DNA of 64,000 bases from Takakia lepidozioides (lineage: Eukaryota; Streptophyta; Takakiopsida; Takakiales; Takakiaceae). Within the stretch, counting starts at the first letter, position 1, and each line of letters begins with the position of its first letter. This document shows, piece after piece, positions 46,030 to 57,590 of this stretch. The stretch lies in assembly GCA_030704615.1 (NCBI GenBank), contig CM060733.1, positions 75,988,907-76,052,906 on the forward strand. The letters are read 5' to 3'. The position numbers were made by a program, and so were the translations under genes. The notes under the pieces are model-generated. The model was not told the DNA's origin, ran no database searches, and saw only the letters and a list, made by a program, of their open reading frames with translations.

Positions 46030-46752
46030 TGTCGCACACCTCGATTCGGTAAACTCCCCTTCAAGTCATAGTTACTCGCTTTGATGCGCGCGCCTGACTC
46101 CCAACCTGGCTGCCGGGCCAACTTGGAGTTTCGGCTGCTCACCGGGACATAACGGTCCCCTTCCGCTTCCCTCTAAACCCTCCACCTATTTGGGACTAGG
46201 AGAATTCCCTTTGGTAGATGGCAGTCCGGAACAGCTCCCCACTCTTTGGTCGCTTTCCGGCTCGCTCGCTTACTCACTAGTTTTTGGTCACCAACGGGCT
46301 TGCACCGTTCTCGGGGTTACTACTCCCTATATATACTTCTGTAGCTGTCCGCGGGGGTTTCATAACCAGCCATGCCATTTTATGGCGAACCACCACGAAA
46401 ACCCTCGACTCCCGGTGGTGAGTCGCGGTGAGTCTTGGCCCACTCACCGCGGCCCCAATGGACCGTGATGAGTCCCAAGACTCCCCACGACTCCCACCTC
46501 GAGGTCTCCACCCCATGGTGAGTCCTATGCCACCCCACTAAGTCCCACTAAGCTACCACCACCCCTTGTGGAGCCACCTCCACCGCAACCCGGTGTGCGG
46601 GGCTCCACCTAGTGAGCGCCTCCGCCTCCTTGAGTGCCTTGGGCACTCAAGGGTGCTTCAGCCCCCCATACCTATCGCCGCCGCTGCCCCCACCACAGGG
46701 GCAGCCCCTCATGTGTCCCGACCCCCTGCCCTCAAGGCAAAGGGCCGCGACA
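46030..46752 (-). repeat. 3' LTR of the nested chromovirus
   Basis: Plus-strand sequence begins TGTCGCACACC and ends GGCCGCGACA. 723 bp, one base shorter than its partner because of a C-run difference near 46535. Confidence 0.95.
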
Positions 46753-46764
46753 CACACCCCTACC
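46753..46764 (-). other. Polypurine tract
   Basis: On the minus strand GGTAGGGGTGTG lies immediately before the 3' LTR (TGTCGC), the usual site of plus-strand priming. Confidence 0.7.
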
Positions 46765-47656
46765 AACAGGGAGTCGATGTCCTCATCGACTTGTCCATTT
46801 TGTAGAAACGAACATCCAAGTTGTGGCGTCCCACATCAAGGAGTTTGTTTCCGTACCATGGCGTCCCATGGCAAAGAACCAAACCCCACACTTGACTCCA
46901 CTCTCCACTAGCTAGTTCGGCCGACTTCCTCCAAGTCCCGGCCAAGGGTGGAGCCTCTCCAGCTCCTCCCAGTGCACTCTTCTTGGCCTACTTCAAGGCC
47001 AAGGAACGATCCTCCCCGAGGATCGAATCGCCTTACTGCAACAACATTGCTTGCGATCGCTCATGATGCCGCTTTTGGCATCACCTTGAGCAAGGGTTCA
47101 CCTGAACCCTCTTTGACTAGGAAGATAACCTTGAACCAACCGTGCGCCCAATCACTACAATTGGGTCCGCCTTGGAATGCTGGCCTGAGGTACGGGAACA
47201 CGCCGAAGCCGCACTACGACTTCGTCCCGAGGCTACACGATTATAGTACGTGAACGGAAGCACGTAGCTTCCGCGTTAGCCCGCACTACAAGGCAACCCC
47301 CTCGGTAGCGCAGTTATAGTACGCGCACGCGCCAGGTGCGCACTAGCACTTGAACTCCCAAATAAGGCGCAAGTTTCCTTGCCCCTTGGATGGGAGTCAC
47401 CCGATTTCGGCACTGCGCAAACACACGATTAACCCAATTTACCTCTCCCACTTTTGTAAGCTAGCATGCATTCTACACACCAGCCAACCACACCATGCAT
47501 CACCATTCCAAACACAATAGGACGCACAATATTTGGAACCCATTTCCTTTATCACAAATTTTTGTACAATACAAGTTTTTGCAATCGGATTCCTGAGCTA
47601 GCTAAACCGGGCTAAGCATGCATTTCCTCCCCCACGCTCCAAGGTTGATGTCCCCA
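46765..47656 (-). other. 3' untranslated region of the nested chromovirus
   Basis: No coding sequence between the chromodomain stop (47657) and the polypurine tract. It matches the start of the window (1-575, reverse complement), so it belongs to the element family. Several frames of 60-100 codons here are chance. Confidence 0.75.
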
Positions 47657-49740
47657 TCAACGCTTCTTCCGCTTTTGAGGTCGCCCTTCGAACGCTGCAA
47701 CTGCCTCGGATGCGTTTCCCATTTCTGAGGCACGCACCCAAGATGCCTCCACAAGATGATAGCCCTTCCATTTGACGAGATACTCCGTTTCTCGGTTCTT
47801 GAACCTCCTCGACTTAAGTATTGCCTCCACCTCGTACTCGGGTTCATTTTCATGATCCAACAGCATAGGTGGCGGACGCAACACTTGCTGCCGATTCGGA
47901 CGTGCTTCATCTTTGAAGTAAGGCTTCAAAAGGGAGACATGGAATACTGGGTGCACCTTGCTGTTTGCTGGCAGCTCCAATTCAACACATCCTCATTCAT
48001 AACCCTCCGAATGCGAAAGGGACCCGCATACGGAGGTACAAACTTCGGACTCATTTCCGGAGGTAGTCGAAAATTCTTGATGTTCAACCAGACCTCTGTG
48101 CCTGCCTCAAACTTCACTTCCCTCCGCTTCCGATTCGCCTGCCTTTCATACCGTTTCCTAGCTTTGGCAATGTTGTACTTTGCGAGCTTCAACAAACGCT
48201 CGCGTTCTTCCAGTACCGCCGCTACTGCCGGTTCCTCAACGTCCTGGCGGCCCAACTTGTCGGCACCAGAGGTGCTTTTCCATAGACCAACACAAAAGGG
48301 GAAACTCCCGTCGCGGAGTGTTCTGTGTTATTATAACAGAACTCTGCCGCGTCTAAGTGTTCCATCCAGTCTGATTGGTCTGCCGACACGTAATTCCGCA
48401 AGAATTGCTTCACTACGGAATTCACTCTTTCCGTTTGGCCGTCCGTCGTAGGTCGGAAGGCGGTGCTCATCTTCAGCCTCGTCCCCATCTTCTTCCAAAG
48501 TGCTCTCCAGAATTTACTCGTAAACTTTGGTCGCGGTCCGAGACAATATCCTTCGGGACTCCATGATGCTTTAAGACGTGGGCGAAGTAAAGTCGCCCTG
48601 TCTCCTGCGCAGTAGCCGTCTCCTTGGTGGGGATGAAATGGGCCATTTTACTGAACCTATCTACCACCACCATGATTGCATCGAATCCTTTTGACAGCGG
48701 CATAGCAGTCATGAAATCCATCGAGACGCTTTCCCAAGTCCCCTCTGGAATCGGCAAGGGTTGTAACAGCCCCGCTTGCTTTTTATACTCGCTCCGGTTT
48801 TGTTGGCATGTGGTGCATGTCTTTACATACTCCTCTGCCTCCTCCCTCAGTTTGGGCCAGAAATACTCTTTCTTCAAGAGTGCCGCAGTGCGCTTGGCTC
48901 CACCGTGGCCCGCAAGCGGGCTATCATGGCATTCTCTCAAGAGACTATCCCTGATCCCTCCCTTTGGCACATAGAGACGTTTTTGCTTATACCGGAGCAG
49001 TCCGTTTTGCAAGTGGAACTGCGATTTAACCCCCATTCTCAAGTTCTGCATCACGCACTTTGCCAGCTCATCCTTCCGGCAAGCCTTCCGGATCTTCCTT
49101 TGGAGCGCCGTCTCGCCCTTGTACACCAACAAGAGCTGCTGCTTTCTACTTAAAGCATCGGCCACCACATTGTCCCGTCCCGGTTTGTACTGGATATCCA
49201 CGTCGAACACTGCCAAAGTATCTTGCCACCTAAGTTGTTTTGGGGACAACTTGGGCTGCGTGGCAAAATACTTCACCGTGACATTGTCCGTGAACACCTT
49301 CACTGGGTTGGAACCAACATAGTGGCGCCAGAGTTCAAGGCAATGTACCACCGCCTTCATCTCTTTTTCGTGCGTCGGCCACCGTCGCTCCACTTCATTC
49401 AGTTTTTCTTACTTTCGTAAGCCACTGGACGTCCATCTTGCATAAGTACACCCCCAATTGCGAAGTCCGATGCATCTGTATGAATCTCAAACGGACGATC
49501 GAACTCCGGGATTTTTAAGACTGGAGCTTCCGTCATCCGCTGCTTCAATTCAGCAAAAGCTTGGCCACAAAATGTGTTCCATACCCAGACTTTGGATTTA
49601 CACAGAAGGTCCGACAGCGGCCCCCGCGATCTTGGCGAAATTTCTCACATACTTCCGGTAATAGGAGGCGAGTCCTAGGAAGGATCGCACTCCCGGACCG
49701 AAGTCGGAGGCTCCCAGTCCAAGATCGCCCTCACCTTTCT
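47657..49740 (-). pseudogene. RNase H, integrase and chromodomain of the nested chromovirus
   Basis: The frame 49393-48473 has the RNase H end (WPTHEKEMKAVVHCLELWRH, DNVVADALSRK), then the integrase HHCC finger (H...AGHGGAKRTAALLKK...CTTCQQNRSEYKK) and DDE residues in VSMDFM and VSDRDQS. The frame then changes near 48480 (TAFRPTTDGQTERVNSVVKQ), again near 48240 (the integrase C-terminal beta domain), and again near 47970. It ends with a chromodomain (YEVEAILKSRRFKNRETEYL, then VKWKGYH) that would tether integration to chromatin. The breaks look like single-base indels. A short part of RNase H (49740-49400) is also out of frame. Confidence 0.88.
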
Positions 49741-49741
49741 G

Positions 49742-50992
49742 TCATCCATTTTGATCCCATCCTATGTAATCACGTGCCCCAAGAACTCCACTTTTGTGAC
49801 CCCGAATTCGCACTTTGAAGCTTTGGCATACACTTCCCTTCTCGCAATTTTGGAACACCCTTTTGAGGTGCTCCAGGTGCTCCTCCTTTGTTTTCGAGTA
49901 CACCAAGATGTCGTCGATGTACACGATCACAAAGTCATCCAACCACTCCTGGAAAAGGCTGTTCATCAGCGTGCTAAATGTCGCTGGTGCATTGGTGAGC
50001 CCAAAAGGCATCACCAAGAACTCATATGAACCATACCTTGTCCTGCACGCGGTCTTCTCCTCATCTCCTTCCGCCACCCGAATTTGGTGATAGCCGGAGC
50101 GCAAGTCGATCCGGCTGAAATACTTCGCTCCTGCCAACCGATCGAAGAGGTCGTCGATCCTTGGCAAAGGGTACCGGTTTTTGATAGTCACCTTATTCAG
50201 AGCCCTGTAATCGACACACATCCGCAGCGTCCCATCCTTCTTGTCTGCAAATAGCACCGGGGCTCCGTAAGGTGACTTACTCGGCCGGATGTACCCCTTT
50301 GACATTAGATCTTTGAGCTGAGTCTTCAGCTCGACCAACTCTTTGTGGCTCAACCGGTAGGGCGCCTTGGCAGGCGGTTCCGATCCCGGTATCACCTCAA
50401 TTTTGTGGTCAACTCCTCTTCGCGGTGGCAAGCCGCTTGGTAAATCCTCCGGCATCACATCCTGGTATTTCTCCAAAATCCCCTTGATCCAATCTGGGCT
50501 CGGCTCCCCATCGCCTTCTCCTTTCACTTCTCTAATGTAAAGCAAAAACTGGGACTCGTGTGTCTCCTCCACGGCCCACTCCTTTGCTGATAGAAGGTTT
50601 ATTCGCCCTCCCACGGATTTGGGCGTTTCCGACACTCGTAAAACCTCGCCACCATTCCCACATGGCAGCGTGACTACTCTCTTGCGGCCATCTATGACCG
50701 CTCCGGATTTGCTCAAAAAGGTCATTCCCAAAATGAGATCCACTCCATCGATCTCGCAGATAGTGAAGTTCTCACGTCCCTCCCAACTCCCCAGTTGAAG
50801 AGGAACATCAAACGCCAACCTTGTCGCCAACTGAGGTTCTCCTTTGGCAGAGCGCACCTCAATAGAGGCCCCCACGTCACTTGTCGGGAGTCCCAACTTT
50901 CGCGCCGCCGCCGGCGTCATGAAGGAGTGCGACGCTCCTGTGTCCACCAACAACGACACATTAGTTCCGGATATTATCCCATCCACGAACAA
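49742..50992 (-). CDS. Protease-reverse transcriptase frame of the nested chromovirus
   Basis: 416 continuous codons. The retropepsin site [10 protein letters not shown] lies near residue 17, with the flap region and LILGMTFL further on. RT motifs follow: [36 protein letters not shown], the strand with [12 protein letters not shown], and the catalytic YIDD box ([12 protein letters not shown]). The frame is lost about 35 residues after YIDD. All catalytic residues visible are standard, so only indels stand between this and a normal polyprotein. Confidence 0.92.
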   Translation of the reverse strand: MFVDGIISGTNVSLLVDTGASHSFMTPAAARKLGLPTSDVGASIEVRSAKGEPQLATRLAFDVPLQLGSWEGRENFTICEIDGVDLILGMTFLSKSGAVIDGRKRVVTLPCGNGGEVLRVSETPKSVGGRINLLSAKEWAVEETHESQFLLYIREVKGEGDGEPSPDWIKGILEKYQDVMPEDLPSGLPPRRGVDHKIEVIPGSEPPAKAPYRLSHKELVELKTQLKDLMSKGYIRPSKSPYGAPVLFADKKDGTLRMCVDYRALNKVTIKNRYPLPRIDDLFDRLAGAKYFSRIDLRSGYHQIRVAEGDEEKTACRTRYGSYEFLVMPFGLTNAPATFSTLMNSLFQEWLDDFVIVYIDDILVYSKTKEEHLEHLKRVFQNCEKGSVCQSFKVRIRGHKSGVLGARDYIGWDQNG

Positions 50993-52214
50993 TAACTGAC
51001 TCCTTTTCGTAAGGCGCCAGTTTCCTGATACAACTCACAAGAAAATTTGCCTACCTTGCAAGTCCTGGCGACCACCGCTTCCACCAAGCGACTGATGGTA
51101 TCTTCCGACAGCTCCGTGGTCGCCCGAGTCATGTTCAATTGCCGGGGCTTCGTGCACTTCTTGGCCATGTGCCCGGGCTCCCCGCAATTGAAACACACTC
51201 CATCAAAGGTCGCCTTCTGTCCGCCATAAGTCGCTCCACCCGCTTTTCTTCTTTCGAAGCACCGGGTGCCGCCTTGACGTGTGAGGGACCTCCCTTCGAT
51301 TTCCACGTGCCATTTTCGCCGCGTGGCCTATCCTACTTCTTTTCCGGTCGGGAGGAGTCACCTTCCCGCCGGGTCTTCTTGTGGTTCAGCTCCGTACGGC
51401 CTCTGTCTCTCACCCTAGGGACATCCGAGAAACATTCAGCTCTCTCAATTGCCTCGTTCAAAGTCTTGGGTGGCTTCTCCTCCAACTTCCGCCTAGCCCA
51501 TGGGGCCAGTCCCGCCACAAAGTTGAAGACCATTTCTGGTTCTGCCATGTCCGCGACTTCGAGCAACAGCACATTGAAAGCCTGGACATACCCCCGAATG
51601 TCATCTGTTTGCTTCAAATTCCTCATCTTGTCCCGGGCAAGCCAGGATGCGTTGAGGGGCACAAACTGTCTCTTCATCAATTCCTTGAACTCACTCCAGT
51701 TCAAGGTTTCCGGGCTTGGGCCTCGGTCGTGAAGGCGTTTTGCCACCATTGTGAGCATAGCCCCTCAAATAGGTGGGAGCCACTTCCACCCGATCCTCGT
51801 CACTCAACTTGGCCGCCCGGAAGTACTGCTCTAGCTCCAGGAGCCAGGTGTTGAGTGCCTTCCGGTTTCGAACGCCCTCGAAGGTGCCGGGTTCCTTAGG
51901 CTTCACCTTAAACTTTGCCTTGGTGGAAGTGGCATTAGCCGCCTTCAACACGTCTTTCAACGTCCCGCCAAACTGCGCCAACAACCCTTCCAAAAGGCTG
52001 CCGGCATGGGAGGCATCTCTTGGTTTGTCGGAGCTCTCAAAGATTCCTCGGGCTCCGACTCCTCGGATTCCTCCCGCTCCTGAGCGGCCTCGTTTTCGGA
52101 AACATTAATCGCTTCCTCAAACGGCCGCCTCGGTGACACGTCGCCCCCATCGGGCTCACCGGGGTCATCATCTTTTGGGCCGTTCCGCTTTCGCTTCGGC
52201 TTGCCCGACCCCAT
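50974..52214 (-). pseudogene. gag of the nested chromovirus, frameshifted
   Basis: Starts at MGSGKPKRKRNGPK (52214), 42 bases after the primer-binding site. An acidic N-terminal segment (EESEESEPEES) is followed after a frame change by the capsid-like domain (FEGVRNRKALNTWLLELEQY; then DIRGYVQAFNVLLLEVADM). A zinc knuckle CFNCGEPGHMAKKC marks the nucleocapsid. Three frame changes (near 52000, 51750 and 51320) split it. Confidence 0.85.
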
Positions 52215-52255
52215 GATGAGGCCAATCCCAAGGACGATCGCGTACTGAACTCTAA

Positions 52256-52267
52256 GCTCTGATACCA
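52256..52267 (-). other. Primer-binding site TGGTATCAGAGC
   Basis: Two bases after the 5' LTR on the minus strand. This 12-mer is the common plant LTR-element PBS complementary to the 3' end of initiator tRNA-Met. Confidence 0.9.
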
Positions 52268-52269
52268 AG

Positions 52270-52993
52270 TGTCGCACACCTCGATTCGGTAAACTCCCCT
52301 TCAAGTCATAGTTACTCGCTTTGATGCGCGCGCCTGACTCCCAACCTGGCTGCCGGGCCAACTTGGAGTTTCGGCTGCTCACCGGGACATAACGGTCCCC
52401 TTCCGCTTCCCTCTAAACCCTCCACCTATTTGGGACTAGGAGAATTCCCTTTGGTAGATGGCAGTCCGGAACAGCTCCCCACTCTTTGGTCGCTTTCCGG
52501 CTCGCTCGCTTACTCACTAGTTTTTGGTCACCAACGGGCTTGCACCGTTCTCGGGGTTACTACTCCCTATATATACTTCTGTAGCTGTCCGCGGGGGTTT
52601 CATAACCAGCCATGCCATTTTATGGCGAACCACCACGAAAACCCTCGACTCCCGGTGGTGAGTCGCGGTGAGTCTTGGCCCACTCACCGCGGCCCCAATG
52701 GACCGTGATGAGTCCCAAGACTCCCCACGACTCCCACCTCGAGGTCTCCACCCCATGGTGAGTCCTATGCCACCCCCACTAAGTCCCACTAAGCTACCAC
52801 CACCCCTTGTGGAGCCACCTCCACCGCAACCCGGTGTGCGGGGCTCCACCTAGTGAGCGCCTCCGCCTCCTTGAGTGCCTTGGGCACTCAAGGGTGCTTC
52901 AGCCCCCCATACCTATCGCCGCCGCTGCCCCCACCACAGGGGCAGCCCCTCATGTGTCCCGACCCCCTGCCCTCAAGGCAAAGGGCCGCGACA
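52270..52993 (-). repeat. 5' LTR of the nested chromovirus
   Basis: 724 bp. Same sequence as 46030-46752 apart from one extra C. It contains the TATATATA-like stretch near 52569 on either strand. Confidence 0.95.
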
Positions 52994-53160
52994 GGCAGCC
53001 TCGACATGGCCGAGGACCAATGGGTGGTAACAATAGGGTCGAACCCAGACTGGGCAAGCATATGAGGGTAATTGTGCTGCCTGTTACATTTGTGGGTCGT
53101 TTGAACACTGGATGAAGCATTGTCCAGACAGAGCAGGGCTACCAGAGCTGATAAGAACAA
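52994..53160 (+). pseudogene. gag continuation with zinc knuckle, old element
   Basis: Resumes after the target duplication with PRHGRGPMGGNN. A frame change then leads to GNCAACYICGSFEHWMKHCP at about 53076-53126, a C-x2-C-x4-H-x4-C nucleocapsid knuckle. Confidence 0.75.
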
Positions 53161-53292
53161 GAAGACAGCTAGTGGCTCTTCCCCTCCTTTAAACTAGAAA
53201 GATCTCTTGGGAAGGGGGCAATAGGTCCATCATCTACCAACCCTACTTCTTCTGTTCCACTTCAACCTATTTTATCTACTAACTTTAAAGTT

Positions 53293-55260
53293 TTGCATTG
53301 TCCTCTCAGTAGACAGACTGCTGAGCAGCAGATCAGTCCCCTCATGGCCCAGTGCCATATACACGAGCTCAGCTTTCCCTGTGTGATTGATACTGGATGC
53401 ACTATATCTGCTATACCTTTAAGTGTTGTGAGAGTTCTTGGTCTTAAACTAAACCCTGCCACGGGTATTGAGGTGCTTATTGCAGACAGATCCAGGTATG
53501 AGCCCTTAGGACTAGTCACTGCTCCCATCAGAATTCATAAAAGGGAGGTTGTGGTGACCTGTATAGTCATCATTGGTGATCAATTCCTTCTAGCCTTGAC
53601 TGGATGACTGAAGCTGGTGCCACCATCAGCTTAGCAGACTACTCTCTTCGCTTTAACAATGGAGAAGGGCATGAAGTAGTGGTTCCCTTGAAAGCAGTGC
53701 AGATCAAGGCTGGGTCTGCCACAACCAATTTGTCCAGAGTCCAGGCCCTGGTCCAGGAGGTACAACAGAACTCTCACTCCAACCTCAATTGGCATGATTT
53801 CTACAAATATCAACCTGATCTTCAACTCTTATATCAGTGGCGTGTTCCTGGTGCTAGAGATAGGACAGGGGTGCCCATAGCCATTCCAAAGAATTCTACT
53901 CTGATTCGTGCACCTCTCAACATCACCATCCCTGCCTTGACCCAGAAGGTGGTCAAGTCTGGTCTGGCCTTCTTGTGTCCAGTTGCTCATTTCCTAGAAG
54001 TTGAAGGATGGAGGAAGCTGACTGCCCTTAAGCATTGCCTGGTAGCCAATGGTGTTCTAGATAGAGGATATCGACAAGAAGTCAAGATTCTGATTACTAA
54101 CCCCGAGCGCTTCCCTGTGACTATAAAAAAGGGGCAGGTTCTGGCTCGCATCACTGCTCTTCCCATTGCTGACATATACGAGGTGCAGGCTGGTTTTGGA
54201 CTTGAGGCCATTGGCATCCAGCATGGTCCCTTAGATGAGGTTGCTGCTTTTGCTGCAATTGCACCACCACCTGTTCCTAATCTCAGCCTAGGAGGTAAGA
54301 AAGCCCTCACCAAAGTCTTATCTGAAATCAAGTTGTGCACAACTCTCTCCTCAGGACAAAGGAGGAAAGTAGAAATGCTTATTGCAAGAAATCTAGATGT
54401 TTTCAGTTTGGGCTCCACTGATTTAGGGCGCACTCATATTCTTCAACATGACATTGTCACTGAAGGGGCTCCTATCAAACAATTTGCTTACCGAGAGAGT
54501 GTCAAGGAACGTGCTATAATCCAAGAAGAAGTCCAGAAAATGCTTGATGCTGGTGTGATTAAGCCTTCAGTCTCTCCTTGGGCTAGTCCAATTGTCCTGG
54601 TTGGTAAGAAAGATGGCACAACCCGGTTTGCTTCCCGATCCTGCCAAACTTGAGTCTGTTTGGGGCTTTCCTATCCCCAGGGATAAACATTGTATCAAAT
54701 CATTCCTTGGTCTGACTTCTTATTATAGGCGCTTCATAAATAACTTTGCCAAGCTTGCTCACCCTTTGACCAAGGTGTTATGCAAAGATGCCAGGTTTGA
54801 ATGGACCTTCTCCCAGCAGGCTGCCTTTGACACCCTTCGCAAGGCTTTGTGTTCAGCTCCCATCCTGATGTTTCCCAACTTTGAGTTACCTTTCTTGCTC
54901 CAGACTGATGCATCTGATGTTGCCATCTCTGCAATCTTATGTCAAGTAGTAGAAGGCAAGGAGCATGTCATAGCCTATGCATCTCGTCATCTAGATCGTC
55001 ATGAAAGGAATTATTCCATATCTGATAAGGAGTGTCTAGCCCTGGTCTTTGGTGTGAAACATTTTCGGCAATATTTGCATGGCAGCTGGTTTGTGGTAGA
55101 GATTGATCATCTTCCACTAAAGGCTCTTGTTAAGCCTATGGAACTTCATGGCAGACTAGCTAGATGGGCTATGTACCTGCAGGAATTTGACATGGATGTA
55201 ATCTACAAGAAGGGCAAGGAAAAACAAATGCTGATGCACTCACACGGATTGATCCTCCTG
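53293..55260 (+). pseudogene. Protease, truncated RT and RNase H of the old element
   Basis: The frame 53293-53607 carries the retropepsin site CVIDTGCTISAIPLS. The frame 53604-54653 continues to the RT N-terminus (IKPSVSPWASPIVLVGKKDG). At about 54628 the sequence jumps to the RT thumb/connection (LPDPAKLESVWGFPIPRDKH). The palm with the YxDD box is therefore deleted, roughly 150 or more residues. RNase H follows (LLQTDASDVAISAILCQ, VIAYASRHLDRHERNY, CLALVFGVKHFRQYLHG). The end near 55240 is frameshifted. Confidence 0.85.
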
Positions 55261-55744
55261 TCAGCAGGCCTATGCTCACCTTGGATGACCTGGTTGCTGC
55301 TGATACTGCCCCTCCCCCTGATCCTGCCCCTCTTCTTAACCTTCTTTGTGCAGATCAACAACCCTTGGCCCTGGATTCCCATGACATATTGTCTGCTTGG
55401 GGCTAGTCCAGCCTATTGGATGATCCTGGTTGATTTATTCGTGTGTTAGTATGTGTGGTGGATCTATCGCTTCGTGAGAATTCGGATAAGTTTGGTGGAA
55501 GTTCCTTATTGTGTTTCAGTCCTTCTCTTTCTTAGGCCCCCGAGTTTGTTGTGACTCAGCTACTACACTCCAGTGTGACTATTGGCTTGAGCCTCAAGGC
55601 CTGATTTGGCTGTCCACGAGTAGTAACATATGAGGTGAAGGTATCCCTAGCTGGAGATCATAGGTGCAGGCACTCCAGACCACCTTATCTAAAACCCATT
55701 GTCTACATCTTATGTGCAATGCAGTCATGGATGATCAGCTTGCC
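55261..55744. other. Spacer between RNase H and inverted integrase, no gene
   Basis: Contains Pro/Leu-rich translations of decayed pol sequence up to about 55450 and then no frame of interest to the inversion breakpoint near 55745. Confidence 0.4.
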
Positions 55745-56705
55745 ATGCTGTAATCGAACACACACGGTCTGTCCCACCTGAAACATGTTAGAATACTTGA
55801 CAAGCTTGTTAAAATTACGGGCCTGGGTTAGTTGAGCCTTACCAAAGTTCGTCTTGGCATCATGGATAGACACCGCATGTCGAGCATGAAGATCTTCAAC
55901 AAAGGTCTCAAGATCAACTGGATCAGCAACAGTAGAAATAAGAGGGGTAGAATGCAAAGGAGAAACACACTTGCGACCATACAACAACTCAAAAGGAGTC
56001 TTCTTGGTGCTAGCATGCACGGCGGTGTGATAAGCAAAGAGAATAGGGGGAAGAAAGGTATCCCACTCCCTGGTAAGTGCGCCATTCTTCTCCAACATTC
56101 GGCAAAGAGTTTGGTTGAAGCGTTCCGTAAGGCCATTGGTCTGGGGATGGTATGGGGCGGTGGTGGAATGCTTGACAGCTGGTTACAAAACTCATTGCCC
56201 TGATCCATTAGTATCTCCCGAGGACACCCATGCCGCATAAGGATCTCATTGAAGAAGAACTGAGCTACTACGTGAGTGCGAGGGGTCCTACCAAGTCAAT
56301 GCCAACACGAGCAAAAGCATGGGTGACAGGCAAAGGCTGCAGCTCATATAAGATCCGGGCCCTAGGGAGAGCAATGTTAGCACGACAACCTTCACATTTA
56401 GAGATGAACTCGGTGACGTCTCGGTGAATTCCCAGCCAATAGTAGACCTCTTGGATGTGGGCCACGGTTTTCTTGATACCAAGGTGACTTGCATACAAGG
56501 AACAATGGAAACGCTCCAATAAAGCATTCAACCGGCTCCGTGGTGACACCTCCAAGTAGCATGGCACTCCTCCTCGAGTGAGCTCATTGAAAAGCTTATC
56601 ACCCATAAAACGGTGAGTAGACACATGATAGAGAATTTGTTTACGCAAGGACTCGGAAAGGCCAGATGACGAACGCCCTGATGGCATCGCTGGAGTAGCG
56701 CAACA
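55745..56705 (-). pseudogene. Integrase block of the old element, inverted
   Basis: On the minus strand: LRKQILYHVSTHRFMGDKLF, the HHCC finger (HCSLYASHLGIKKTVAHIQE ... CEGCRANIALP), the first catalytic Asp context VGIDLVGPLA, then after a gap HGCPREILMDQGNEF (second Asp region) and the downstream part up to VGQTVCVRLQHG. The orientation is opposite to gag-pol and to both LTRs. The core between the two Asp regions is shortened and frames shift several times. Confidence 0.8.
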
Positions 56706-56706
56706 A

Positions 56707-56841
56707 CGTGCTCTTCTTCTTCCCCAAGGTTCTAACACTGAAGTGCCGGATGAACCTGTTTCCTTGACGAACTTGGTGCATTCTGAGCTAGTTTTTGATC
56801 TCACATGTATCAATCTGGATGGGCGCACAGTGGGGTGATGT
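56707..56841 (+). pseudogene. Integrase C-terminal tail, original orientation
   Basis: Reads RALLLPQGSNTEVPDEPVSL then NLVHSELVFDLTCINLDGRT and a stop, which continues the LQHG end of the inverted block when compared with the fragment at 28755-29412. It fixes the right inversion breakpoint at about 56705. Confidence 0.8.
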
Positions 56842-57068
56842 CTTGATCTTCTTAGCGATCTACTTCAGCTTACTCCACTTCTCTTCTTAGCGGCTTAGTC
56901 TTAGTTTGCGGCTGATGCCTCTTGGGGTCCTCGGACTCGACCTCTCTAGGACTTAGAACATTTTATGACATCTCACCATTTGTACTCCATGCATGTTTTT
57001 CCTAGCTAGGGGTTTTGTCCTCGGCCCAACTTGCAGGTGCCAGGGGTTTTTCACCCAACAGTGGAGGG

Positions 57069-57590
57069 TGATATTTTTTCCATTACTTGTTTTCCTTCAC
57101 GGAGCTCAGGATTTTTCGTTTCACAAATGTAAGGCCCCATACTTGCTTACGCCTGGAAGTAACCCATTTCATCCAAAACGGCGATACACATTCATAATAT
57201 ATATTTTTTGGCGTATAAAGCCGTTAATCCGTTACAATGATGTCTAGGTTAGGGTTAGTTTAGGTCGGTGGCTTGATCCTGGCCCTTCATCAGATCTAGG
57301 GCTTCAAGGCAGCGCCGTGGGCTTTGGCCTATGATGCCTCGCCACGCGGCTGGCCACCATGGTTAGGGCTTTTGTATAAAGACGGTGCCCTGACACAAGG
57401 TCAGGGCGGTGTATTCTGGTGTTAGTGTATATGTGATTTGGGTGTACAAACTTTGGATGAGTGCTCCTGTGTGTCAGATCCGCCCGCTTGATCCTCCTCT
57501 CGCACATTGCCTGCTCTTTCGCTTGCCCCTTTATTGTGAAAGCACGTTTCTTGAGAGGAAAGGAGTATATGCTTCAGGCTTGTTTTGAGG
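57069..57590 (+). repeat. LTR region (3') of the old element
   Basis: 57225-57590 matches the left LTR region. A purine-rich GTGGAGGG precedes TGATATTTT at about 57069, a candidate polypurine tract and true LTR start, which would mean the left LTR has lost about 155 bp. TATAAA (57375-57380) and the same hairpin (57387-57407) are present. Similarity to the left LTR stops near 57590. Confidence 0.6.

Larger units (their letters stand above)
46030..52993 (-). mobile_element. Young full-length Ty3-type chromovirus, nested in gag
   Basis: Two LTRs (46030-46752 and 52270-52993) differ at only one base that I could see. The 5-bp target duplication GGCAG flanks the element (46025-46029 and 52994-52998). 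A primer-binding site and polypurine tract are in place. Domain order on the minus strand is gag, protease, RT, RNase H, integrase, chromodomain, which defines a chromovirus. A long untranslated region of about 0.9 kb lies before the 3' LTR. Joining the flanks across the insertion restores the codons RWQPRHGRG of the host gag. Confidence 0.95.
42440..57590 (+). mobile_element. Old rearranged Ty3-type retrotransposon, host of a nested element
   Basis: Shared LTR sequence lies at both ends in the same orientation. Between them, in order, are gag (42948-46029 and 52994-53160), protease, a shortened RT-RNase H, an integrase block on the opposite strand and the integrase tail on the plus strand. 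A 6964-bp chromovirus interrupts gag. Exact outer borders and a target duplication could not be set, because each LTR seems truncated at one side. The polyprotein is broken by frameshifts, deletions and an inversion, so the element is dead. Confidence 0.8.
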
